From an uncultured Pseudothermotoga sp. (GTDB lineage: Bacteria; Thermotogota; Thermotogae; Thermotogales; DSM-5069): a DNA stretch of 64,000 nt. The notes beneath the pieces were generated by a model. That model saw nothing but the letters and a program-made list of their open reading frames with translations, had not been told where the DNA came from and searched no databases. The DNA is taken from contig CALKJI010000009.1 of NCBI GenBank assembly GCA_937995655.1, positions 1 through 64,000 of the forward strand. Reading direction: 5' to 3'. Each line of letters opens with the position of its first letter. Position 1 is the first letter of the stretch. Shown piece after piece: positions 1 through 7,284 of the stretch. Both the position numbers and the translations under genes were made by a program.

Positions 1-1105
1 CGAAGGCAGTCTTACCCGGTTCTTCTTCGTGCCAAGAGGCAAAACCAACAAAACCTCCTACGTATGTAGCCGTAGCATGGATTGTGCCTTCAAAAGAACA
101 GTTTTTAAAACCACTAATCGCTGACACTGCTGCAAAGCCGCCTATCTTTTCTGATGAGGAATTTGAACTGTGCACTTCTACGTTTTTCACCAGACAGTTT
201 TCGAACCAGGTAGCATTAGCCTCGGCAACAAACCCACCGACCCCATAACCACCACTTTCAGGATCGGCTTTCACCGACATATTTTCTACACGACAATTTG
301 TGATCGTTGAAGACGATGTTTATGCGGCAAAGCCACCTATGTAGCTAGATTTTGTTATGGAGGAATTTTTTATAACGATGTTTTCAATTAGACTGTTTTC
401 TATACCACCTGCAAAAATACCTGAATTGCGCGCTTCATAATTTGCTTCAACATTATTCAAAATGATATTTTTGATGGTGGCTCCATTCAGGTAGGCAAAA
501 AAGCCAAAATATTCATCTGAATCTGTTTTGCCACCAATGACAGCGTTTTTGATCTCAAATCCCATACCATCGTAAGTACCTGTGAAGGCATCAGTGGAAT
601 CTGTAGCAACTGGACTCCAATTGTACTCAACAGGATCAACCTTCATTTTTAAATCATTTAAATCAATATCTTTAATTTGTTTAAAATCCTTGTCCAGATT
701 GTTTTTCACATTATCCAACTGTTGTGCTGTCACAATGATATAAGGATCATTTGGAGTGCCACTTCCACCACCAAAATCTTCGGTCTCAGAATAAGCGGTA
801 AAGTTTATTGTTGCTTGTGAACTGACGTCTTTTGTGGGATGAACAGTTCCTGATACCACTATGTAGTAACCTTCTAGCTGAGCAGATACTTTTACAGTAC
901 CTGTCAAACCAGTGATAGACCAATTACCAGTTGCATTTGTCTGAGTTTGCTTTGTACCTGCAAAGACTGTTACGTTTTGCAGTGGAGCACCATCCGACTT
1001 TTTTACGGTACCTTGGATATCGTATGATACTTGAACGATGGGTGCGGCACAGTTGAATAAAAAAAGAACCAGTAGCGGCATCAACAAAAGTAGCCACTTT
1101 TTCAT
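1..1105 (-). pseudogene. GLUG-motif surface lipoprotein, interrupted by an in-frame stop, partial
   Basis: The start is the ATG at 1105, behind a strong AAAGGAGG SD. The protein opens with a lipoprotein signal peptide ending in the lipobox LFNC, so it should be lipid-anchored outside the inner membrane. A small beta-sandwich region resembling carboxypeptidase regulatory domains (from YDIQGTVKKSDG) follows, then GLUG-type repeats (GGFAA...ITNC pattern), a fold seen in surface and adhesin-like proteins. At 322-320 the frame meets TAA, yet the same frame stays open to base 1 and continues with more GLUG repeats (TNCRVENM, IGGFAAVSAISGFKNC). The stop sits where other repeats carry a sense codon, so a single base change or a sequencing error is likely. 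The true C-terminus lies outside the window. The family call is fairly sure; the substrate or partner is unknown. Confidence 0.75.
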
Positions 1106-1264
1106 TAAAATACCTCCTTTGAAGATGCTATAAGATTCTTGGAAAGGTATAAGGGTGGTGCAAACCAAATTGAACGGAGGGAAACGTGAAAGCGGAAGGT
1201 AAGAACTCCTCAATCAGCTACCGTTCGGCTTGTTACCTTATGTTTCTCACCCCCTTGCCAAGTT
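1106..1264 (-). promoter_or_regulatory. Structured 5' leader, candidate translational riboswitch
   Basis: This ~160-nt untranslated leader precedes the GLUG lipoprotein. By eye it can form AAGGTAA(1239-1233)/TTACCTT(1202-1196), GAAA(1246-1243)/TTTC(1191-1188) and GGG(1252-1250)/CCC(1181-1179) as one stacked element. GAACGG(1226-1221), inside the hairpin loop, can pair with CCGTTC(1177-1172) outside it, which makes a pseudoknot. Downstream, ATACCTTT(1150-1143) can pair for 8 bp (two G-U) with GGAGGTAT(1117-1110), masking the SD. AAGGTA(1239-1234) could instead pair with TACCTT(1149-1144), so two folds exclude each other. I do not recognise a known riboswitch class. Pairings were found manually and no folding was run. 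Confidence 0.45.
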
Positions 1265-1270
1265 AATGAA

Positions 1271-1276
1271 ATTATA
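1271..1276 (-). promoter_or_regulatory. -10 element for the GLUG lipoprotein leader
   Basis: A perfect TATAAT on the minus strand lies just after the upstream operon ends. The -35 region is weak. Transcription would begin near 1264, right at the edge of the structured leader. Confidence 0.45.
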
Positions 1277-1285
1277 CACCATATT

Positions 1286-1840
1286 CTATATCCGAAAAGT
1301 TCCTTTCAAAAATAAATACAAAAGCTGTACTCCACTTTCAGCATAGGAAGGGATTTTCGCTATGAAGGATGAATAATAGAGCCAACCAGTTGCAAAGATG
1401 GAACTTATTATGAATGCTGTAATTGTGTTTAGGATACGTGGCTTTTGCCTCAGTGAATTTATCGAAGCTGCAGCCGAAAACGCACTTATGACAAGGGCAC
1501 TGGATAACAAAGGTGTCACAAGCGATATTCCAAAGAGAAACCTTGAGAAAAATGCAATGACTGAGAATGGAAAGATATAAACCAAACCGTTTTCGGCGGC
1601 CTTTGTAACAATTCTTTTGCCGTATTTTTCTTTCAAATCTCTATTGAAAGATTTAAAGAACACGAGCAGCAGAGATTTGTACAGACCACCGAAGAAGAGC
1701 GCTAAGGTTGTACTGAACAGAGCGTTCAGTAGGCTAATATCTTTGATTGGTTTCGAGAAGGCTGTGAAACCTATCAACGCAAAGGCTGTTATTCTAAAAA
1801 AAGCTTTTACAGCAGAAAATCTTAAAATGGTCTCATTCAA
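1286..1840 (-). CDS. Small polytopic membrane protein, last gene of the zinc-ribbon operon
   Basis: Unrecognised protein of about 184 aa with four or five hydrophobic segments separated by a short basic loop (KSFNRDLKEKYGKR), so an inner-membrane protein. I place the start at TTG 1840 because a GGAAGGTGA SD lies 6 nt upstream; an ATG at 1882 has no SD. With this start the gene lies 5 nt after the frame-restored end (1846) of the preceding gene, a normal operon spacing. Its size and hydrophobic pattern recall Yip1-like proteins, and another Yip1-like gene is in the same operon, but no diagnostic motif is visible. Function unknown. Confidence 0.6.
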   Translation of the reverse strand: MNETILRFSAVKAFFRITAFALIGFTAFSKPIKDISLLNALFSTTLALFFGGLYKSLLLVFFKSFNRDLKEKYGKRIVTKAAENGLVYIFPFSVIAFFSRFLFGISLVTPLLSSALVISAFSAAASINSLRQKPRILNTITAFIISSIFATGWLYYSSFIAKIPSYAESGVQLLYLFLKGTFRI

Positions 1841-1898
1841 ATGTATCACCTTCCATTCAACCTTGAGCCACATTTGGAACAAAAGATGCTGTCAGGTA

Positions 1899-2846
1899 TC
1901 AGCGTCGCCCGGCAGTTGGACAAAGTCTTTGGCTTGAATCTTCTTGGGGTAGTTCTGGACAGTTCAATGCCCAGAGGATCTCATCGATCTGTTCTTGTGA
2001 TGTAACAGTCGATAGATTCACCCCGTTGTCTAAAAGTTGAATTCTTATTACGTCATGTACTGAGGAGTTCAAAAAGACAGCTGCAGAGATTGTTATTTGA
2101 CTACCTGTGAGATTCAATATCTCAAGTAAAGAAACTGAATGTATGAGAAGGAAATTCTTTGCAAAGAGCAGTACATCTTGGCTGAATCTAATGGTATCTC
2201 CTCTTATCAACAAAGATTTTTTTGCAAGTTCGGCGACGGCAGTTTCCAAATTCGCTGGCGAAGAAAAGTTCTTGAAGTTTGTAATCAGGAAATTCAAAAG
2301 GCCATTTTTCGTCGGCTTTTCTATGTACTCTCGAAGCTCATCTATTGGAAAAGAGTCCCTGGCTTGACCGCCGGAAGGGTAACACATTAGTTCTTCCTTT
2401 CTGTACAGATCTACAAGGGCGGCAAAGGCCAAAAGTTCATCTCTTTGCAGCCACAGTGAAATAGTGATTGTCTTGAGATTTGAACCGCCGTATAGGTCAA
2501 TCAGATGACCTTTGATTTCCTTAAGATCACTATCGATTGAAAAAAGAAGATTCCCTTGACTGTTTTGTGCAAGAACAATTCTATTTTCTTTGTAATAAGT
2601 GTATTTTTCCACCGTCAGATAACCAACCTGGGCTACAAAGCGGCAGCACCTTTCAGGCATGGATATCGTTTTCAGAAACTCGTCCATGCCCAATGAAAGC
2701 TTTCCATCAGAGAGTACGCCTTTTTTTGCCAGAGATTTTTCTTCGTCCCCTTTGAGCGCAACGTTGATGTTTGAAAGGAGTCCTAATTCATTCTTGTTCG
2801 TAAAGATCCTTCCAAGGTAAGTAATTTCTTCCAGTGTGAGTTCCAT
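1899..2846 (-). CDS. Unknown soluble protein; C-terminal zinc ribbon lost by an apparent frameshift
   Basis: Starts at ATG 2846 behind GGAGG. The ~315-aa product is soluble and looks two-lobed, with an N-terminal segment beginning MELTLEEITYLGRIF. I do not recognise it; the layout distantly recalls EspG-like secretion accessory proteins, a weak impression only. The annotated end reads ...RLCPTAGRR. One extra base after the TGTCC at 1922-1918 would instead give CPNCRATLIP...CSKC, a textbook C-x2-C-x10-C-x2-C zinc ribbon, ending at a TGA at 1848-1846, 5 nt before the next gene. The restored reading is thus supported by both motif and operon spacing. Either the allele is truncated or one base of a short A or C run is missing from the sequence. 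Confidence 0.65.
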   Translation of the reverse strand: MELTLEEITYLGRIFTNKNELGLLSNINVALKGDEEKSLAKKGVLSDGKLSLGMDEFLKTISMPERCCRFVAQVGYLTVEKYTYYKENRIVLAQNSQGNLLFSIDSDLKEIKGHLIDLYGGSNLKTITISLWLQRDELLAFAALVDLYRKEELMCYPSGGQARDSFPIDELREYIEKPTKNGLLNFLITNFKNFSSPANLETAVAELAKKSLLIRGDTIRFSQDVLLFAKNFLLIHSVSLLEILNLTGSQITISAAVFLNSSVHDVIRIQLLDNGVNLSTVTSQEQIDEILWALNCPELPQEDSSQRLCPTAGRR

Positions 2847-2859
2847 CTTATTGCCTCCT

Positions 2860-5670
2860 TCAATCAAAAATCAATGGTTTTATTTGCATTTCGCTTGTAT
2901 AGGCTGCCGCAGTTTTAGCACCTTGCAGTTTCATTTCCCTGATCAATTTGCCGGCTACTAATCTGGACATGTCTTTGCCGGTAGACGAAGTGAGTAAATC
3001 CACGTTTGATTTGGAGCTCGGTAAAACCAGATTGGACATCTCTGGATTCCACCACTTTGATTTGTACTTACTCACGTCATCACCGTATCCCTTTCCACCA
3101 ATGGTCTTTGCGAAGGCTTCGAAGGAATTGCTTATGGCTGAGTCAACAAGATTCTTTTGAAAACCCTCCAAACCTTCATCCACTGCACCGCCAATAGATG
3201 AACCTACCGTTTTGAATGCTGCTTCTTTCCAAGGATTTGAAAAAGGTATGAAATCGCTGGCTATGTCTGTGCCCGTACTGATCATCTTTCCCCAGGTTAT
3301 ACCCTTGTCTTCTTCATCGGGTACGAAGGCCTTTGCACCTTTGTAAGCGGCCCTGACAAATTTTCCTGGTGTACCTGTACAAGCCGCAAGACCATCGATT
3401 GCGTTATCAGCAAATATTTCGGTTATTTTTGCGGCTTTGTAGGCACTATCGTACCACTGGGCATCGTTGTTGAATTTTTCGGCATCCTTTACGTTCTTGC
3501 CCATATTCTGAGAAATCACATCTTTCAACTGATCTCTGCTCACTCCGTACTTTTTCTCCAAGCTTTGTATGTATTCTTCATGAGCTTGCTCCTTTGATTT
3601 TTCTATTTTTGTTGGCTCCGTCATTTTGTCACGCTGCTGTTCAATCCAGGTTTTGTCTTTTTCAAGGTTTGGAACAACGATCTTTTCATATACTTCCCAG
3701 TTGAAAAGGTTGCCGTCTTGTGTTATCCATTGATTTGTTTCAGGATCGTATGTTACTTCCTTGGTTCTGCCCGTGTGATCGGTTACTACGCTGACCTTGA
3801 TGGGTTCAACACTCTGTTGAACCGGTTGTTCTTCAATACTCTTTTCTTCTTGCGGTCTTGGCTGGTCAGAATAACTTGTTTCTTCAACCATGGGAGATTC
3901 TTCCTGAACCTCTTCGCCAACTTCTTCATAACCCTCTGATGTTTCATACTCAGAAGGCTGTGAATCTTCCTGTATTGAGGATGATGCTTCTGCTTCTTTT
4001 GCAGCAGCCCTTCGAGCTGCACCCCTTGATGCTCGTGTATAGTCTTGAAAAACTTCGGCGACTCCACCGGGTTTTGGCTTTAAAAGTCCTTGCAGTGCAT
4101 AACCAATCACTGCTACCAAAGGTGGAAACAATAGACCTGTTGCTGCCTGTTCGGCAGACCCCGGACCTGGTATATTTCCTGCGCTACCAAAGTTTTTGTT
4201 TAAGGCGTTCACCACAAAAGGTGGAAGTTTTTCTGATATTCTGTAACCATCACCAGTTATTGCATAATCGTTTATATCGGTCCCAAGGTGGGGATCATCG
4301 ATTCTGATGTACTTTGCACTGCCTGCAATTGTCAAACCGGGTGTCAAACCTGGACGGGTTTTGAAGGTGAGTACAACGATGGTACTCATTTGTCCCGTTA
4401 TGAATTTGTTAACCAGTGGTATGTTTGTAAAGTCAAGCTGTAGTGGGAACTGACATTTCACATATTCTTTAGAGCTTTCCACTATCTCACAGCGTTGAGA
4501 AAATGGAAAGACCTGACCTTCGTAACTTGCTTGAACTTTCCTCTTTGTTTGTTCTTCCAAAATTTGTATGACTTCTCTTAGATCTATCTTCCCTACCAGT
4601 TCTATGAAGTCACCGTGATCAATTACACCTACTTCGAATAATTTCACATCCAAAGTGGTTTTTTCAGAGGAACCTTTCAATGTCATGATTCTTGTCACCT
4701 TGAAATTAATCTTGTAGGTTCCAGTGAAATCATAGGGTGGATCGTAAGGGAATGATTTCAGTGCATATATAGGTTTTCCATCTTTTTCATAATTCAGTGC
4801 CGATTCGTCGGAAATCTTTACCGTGTAAGTGTTGGGTTGCAGTACAACCATGGGAGAAAAGAAAATAATTCCCTTATTCGTGTCAACTCTGCGAACATAA
4901 TAAGGTCCATAAGATTTGTCACCCTTGTCGTATATAACTATAGAAGTCTCTGGTAAATCAGCTGGTTCAAATAACAGATCTATTGCGACCTCTTCCAAAA
5001 AGGCGCTGTCTTTCAGTGTAAACTGAATGGGTTTTTTCTGAATTTGAGTGTTGGTACCGATTTTTTGAGCCGGAATATTCTCAAAGAGTACATTTTGCCC
5101 CAGGAAAACAGGCTCTGGCTGCGTCTTTTGCGCTGATTGTTGATGAGTTGCTCTTTGCCCTTCAACAACCTCTTGCTTCCAGAAAGATTTGTAAAGCTCT
5201 GCGTCAAAACCTGTTATCACCACAGCAGGACCTGTGAGTGAATCAGTGACTAAGATGGATGGACTAGAAAAGTTGAGGGTGTAACTACCTTTTTTCAAAA
5301 GGATCTCTGTGGAAGGTTCAAAGATATACTCGCCACTCTCCATCCTTGTGGTTTCATATGGACCAAAGGTCATTCCCTGGGATTCTATGGTGATTCTTTG
5401 AGTTTTTGCATCTTTACAGGCAAGATATATTGACTTAAGGACAACATCCGAATTGACGTTGAAGCTAACACTGTCCTTGTGCTCGATTGGTATGAATGTC
5501 TTTAACAGATCCAAGGCCCCTTCATATCTAATAACCAGGATTTGCTTTCCTTCGAAATCTTGTTGGTCTATCAACCAGCTGCCGCTTTTGTAGATGATCT
5601 TTTCATAAACTTGCGAAGCTAAAGAAGAGACAACGACCAGAGAAAGGAATAAAATGAAAACTCTTTTCAA
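2860..5670 (-). CDS. Large secreted or membrane-anchored multidomain protein, unknown function
   Basis: About 936 aa from TTG 5670 (GGGGTG SD 6 nt upstream; a GTG at 5679 lies inside the SD). An N-terminal signal peptide (MKRVFILFLSLVVVSSLAS) is followed by two copies of a beta-rich repeat sharing a YGPY...F.P...L..G.YT pattern, at about residues 75-150 and 215-290. A beta-rich middle ends in a hydrophobic glycine/proline segment (GLLFPPLVAVIGYAL) that could span a membrane. Then comes an Ala/Arg stretch, an acidic Glu/Ser/Gln linker of about 80 residues, a charged helical region and a Gly/Ala-rich amphipathic C-terminus. It is the centrepiece of the six-gene operon. No enzyme motif is seen, and surface scaffold or translocated substrate are only guesses. 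Confidence 0.65.
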   Translation of the reverse strand: MKRVFILFLSLVVVSSLASQVYEKIIYKSGSWLIDQQDFEGKQILVIRYEGALDLLKTFIPIEHKDSVSFNVNSDVVLKSIYLACKDAKTQRITIESQGMTFGPYETTRMESGEYIFEPSTEILLKKGSYTLNFSSPSILVTDSLTGPAVVITGFDAELYKSFWKQEVVEGQRATHQQSAQKTQPEPVFLGQNVLFENIPAQKIGTNTQIQKKPIQFTLKDSAFLEEVAIDLLFEPADLPETSIVIYDKGDKSYGPYYVRRVDTNKGIIFFSPMVVLQPNTYTVKISDESALNYEKDGKPIYALKSFPYDPPYDFTGTYKINFKVTRIMTLKGSSEKTTLDVKLFEVGVIDHGDFIELVGKIDLREVIQILEEQTKRKVQASYEGQVFPFSQRCEIVESSKEYVKCQFPLQLDFTNIPLVNKFITGQMSTIVVLTFKTRPGLTPGLTIAGSAKYIRIDDPHLGTDINDYAITGDGYRISEKLPPFVVNALNKNFGSAGNIPGPGSAEQAATGLLFPPLVAVIGYALQGLLKPKPGGVAEVFQDYTRASRGAARRAAAKEAEASSSIQEDSQPSEYETSEGYEEVGEEVQEESPMVEETSYSDQPRPQEEKSIEEQPVQQSVEPIKVSVVTDHTGRTKEVTYDPETNQWITQDGNLFNWEVYEKIVVPNLEKDKTWIEQQRDKMTEPTKIEKSKEQAHEEYIQSLEKKYGVSRDQLKDVISQNMGKNVKDAEKFNNDAQWYDSAYKAAKITEIFADNAIDGLAACTGTPGKFVRAAYKGAKAFVPDEEDKGITWGKMISTGTDIASDFIPFSNPWKEAAFKTVGSSIGGAVDEGLEGFQKNLVDSAISNSFEAFAKTIGGKGYGDDVSKYKSKWWNPEMSNLVLPSSKSNVDLLTSSTGKDMSRLVAGKLIREMKLQGAKTAAAYTSEMQIKPLIFD

Positions 5671-5682
5671 AACAACCACCCC

Positions 5683-6234
5683 TCAGATGTTCCCAACATA
5701 GTACCAGCTGAAGAGGATCATAGTGCCAAAGATTGTTGCCAAAAAGATTGCCAGGCTTGTCCTTGAATTGCTCAGCTGTCTTACGGTCCCAATCAAAGAA
5801 CCTATTGACCATACAGCTCCCGTTGCACCAAAGGCTACCGATGTTCTCCAGCCGAAAAAGACAGAAAAGATCAAACCAAAAATGGAGTAGATGAAAAGAC
5901 CACTGTAGGAAAGGCACGTTGCAGAGACGACTTTTTTGAAACTAAATCGTGATCTTGTCATCTTTAGAAAGATCCAAAATAAAATTCCAAAGAAGGGTAT
6001 CACCAGTGCACCATACAGGAATCCTACACCACTCATCGTGTAGGCGTAATTCAAATCTTTCTGACCTGTCTTGTACAGATCTAGACCCGTCTGTAAGAAG
6101 AAAAAAGCGAAAGCAAGACCACTTATCAGTAGTGAAAAAATAAAGCTCGTTCTCTCAAGATGGTTCTCAATAAAAGCACCTGGGTTGAACATCATGGGCA
6201 GAATAGAGCCTAATGTTGAAGACTTTTTTTGCAC
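5683..6234 (-). CDS. Yip1-like polytopic membrane protein
   Basis: The start is taken as GTG 6234: an AGGTG SD overlapping the stop of the upstream gene sits 5 nt before it, while the longer TTG 6267 reading lacks an SD and overlaps that gene. The ~183-aa product has a short polar N-terminus, then MMFNPGAFI and about five hydrophobic helices, with a basic loop (KMTRSRFSFKK) between helices two and three. A 'P..F' N-terminus before five helices is typical of bacterial Yip1 (PF04893) proteins, which often sit beside zinc-ribbon membrane proteins. The family call is moderate; function unknown. Confidence 0.6.
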   Translation of the reverse strand: MQKKSSTLGSILPMMFNPGAFIENHLERTSFIFSLLISGLAFAFFFLQTGLDLYKTGQKDLNYAYTMSGVGFLYGALVIPFFGILFWIFLKMTRSRFSFKKVVSATCLSYSGLFIYSIFGLIFSVFFGWRTSVAFGATGAVWSIGSLIGTVRQLSNSRTSLAIFLATIFGTMILFSWYYVGNI

Positions 6235-6242
6235 AGGATCAC

Positions 6243-6824
6243 CTACTTTAAAAGTGGAACTTTGCAACGATTGCAGTTTTGTTCCTTGATATCATTGAAG
6301 GTCCCGCAAGCGATACAGAGAATTTTTGAATCTTTGGATTTGTCGTATTTTTCATACATAATAAAACCTTTGTGATGCTTCAACCGCTCACCTACATTGT
6401 AATAGTCAAAAACAACGGAATTGTCCACAAATTTGTGAGTATAAACTTTGCCGTTTTCGCGCATTACCTTTAAAACATAGAGTTTGTAGTGCACAGTCTT
6501 GTTACGATTGCCATAACGCTTCACTTGAGTCTTGTTGTAAACATTTTTCTCTATGACCTTTCCCTCCCAAGTGGCATCCTTTCGCCTTTTTAAATCTTGT
6601 AAGAGTGCTATAAGGACAAAGATTCCACCAACTCCCAAGCCGTAAAAGAGAGAATGGGGAAAATCAATATCTCCAGAAATAGACCCATAGATTGGGAAGG
6701 CAATTATGGCTATCGTCGCCAGTATCAGCGAGAAGATGTATGACCATTTTTTCGATGCTTTTCTGTACCTTTCATAGGACGGATCGTTGATCTTTTGTGA
6801 AAAGCCCATTAAATCTTCATTCAC
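6243..6824 (-). CDS. Membrane protein with C-terminal zinc ribbon
   Basis: 193 aa from GTG 6824 (GGAGG SD). Two N-terminal transmembrane helices (about residues 28-48 and 55-77) are followed by a charged beta-rich domain and a C-terminal zinc ribbon with C-x2-C-x10-C-x2-C spacing (CIACG...CNRCKVPLL). The bulk should face the cytoplasm. The central part (WEGKVIEKNVYNK) looks like a small beta-barrel of the type in DUF3592-like proteins, a tentative impression. The same ribbon type is recoverable in the frameshifted fourth gene downstream, suggesting a shared zinc-dependent interaction within this operon. Confidence 0.6.
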   Translation of the reverse strand: MNEDLMGFSQKINDPSYERYRKASKKWSYIFSLILATIAIIAFPIYGSISGDIDFPHSLFYGLGVGGIFVLIALLQDLKRRKDATWEGKVIEKNVYNKTQVKRYGNRNKTVHYKLYVLKVMRENGKVYTHKFVDNSVVFDYYNVGERLKHHKGFIMYEKYDKSKDSKILCIACGTFNDIKEQNCNRCKVPLLK

Positions 6825-6837
6825 AAAGATTCCTCCT

Positions 6838-7146
6838 TTAGTGGTCTATTTGAAACAATTTTTCTCTGAGAATCTTTTTCAAGATTGATGTTGCTTGACT
6901 GGAAGTTTTTGTTGATTTAAAACTTCCGATTATGACTTTATCTTTCATTCTTATTTCTATTTCCTTTGGTGGATTACCATAGATGTAAACGCTATCTATA
7001 TTGTTTAAAGAAAGGGCAAAACCTTCATTTCCCTCTTCAGTGCCTTTGAAAAGGATCTTTTCAGCATCGCAGGAAATACTGTAAAGCTCATTTTTAAAGA
7101 AACTCGTCCTGAGCAAGAGGTTGAAACTTTTTGACTTTTGAGTCAT
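6838..7146 (-). CDS. Small unknown protein, first gene of the zinc-ribbon operon
   Basis: 102 aa from ATG 7146 (GAAGGTG SD). It is soluble, has no signal peptide and has a PH/GRAM-like alternation of beta strands (ILFKGTEEG, FALSLNNIDSVYIYG, EIEIRMKDKVIIGSF) closed by a C-terminal helix (SQATSILKKILREKL). That order matches bacterial PH-like domains, which usually work at membranes. The assignment rests on visual secondary structure only. It is followed 13 nt later by the zinc-ribbon membrane protein and lies just behind a promoter and operator region. Confidence 0.5.
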   Translation of the reverse strand: MTQKSKSFNLLLRTSFFKNELYSISCDAEKILFKGTEEGNEGFALSLNNIDSVYIYGNPPKEIEIRMKDKVIIGSFKSTKTSSQATSILKKILREKLFQIDH

Positions 7147-7167
7147 TTTTACACCTTCTTTTTTCAA

Positions 7168-7196
7168 TCTATAACAGTTTTTACATATTAAACCAA
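7168..7196 (-). promoter_or_regulatory. Promoter of the zinc-ribbon operon
   Basis: On the minus strand TTGGTT (7196-7191), a 17-nt spacer and TATAGA (7173-7168) make a plausible sigma-A promoter that would start transcription close to 7160, just upstream of the SD of the first gene. Confidence 0.45.
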
Positions 7197-7206
7197 TGAT
7201 TTGAGT

Positions 7207-7241
7207 TTGTCATTGACAATGCCTGTCATGATGTTGTGACA
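7207..7241. promoter_or_regulatory. Tandem TGTCA palindromes, likely operator between divergent genes
   Basis: A perfect 13-bp palindrome TTGTCATTGACAA (7207-7219) is followed by a second inverted pair, TGTCA (7224-7228) and TGACA (7237-7241). They lie between the -35 of the leftward operon and the likely promoter of the rightward HTH gene (TTGTGA at 7234-7239, 17 nt, GATATA at 7257-7262). Binding here could control both directions. The divergent HTH protein is the obvious candidate binder (inference). Confidence 0.55.
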
Positions 7242-7284
7242 AAACTTTTGATCTGTGATATAAAAATACCAAGAGGCGATATTT

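Noticed and set aside
1106-1264. Assignment of the leader to c-di-AMP, c-di-GMP or fluoride riboswitch classes
   Set aside because: The consensus cores I remember for these classes do not align with this sequence; I keep it as an unclassified structure.
3858-4307. Plus-strand 149-codon ORF
   Set aside because: It is antisense to the secreted 936-aa protein, follows its codon periodicity and has no SD.
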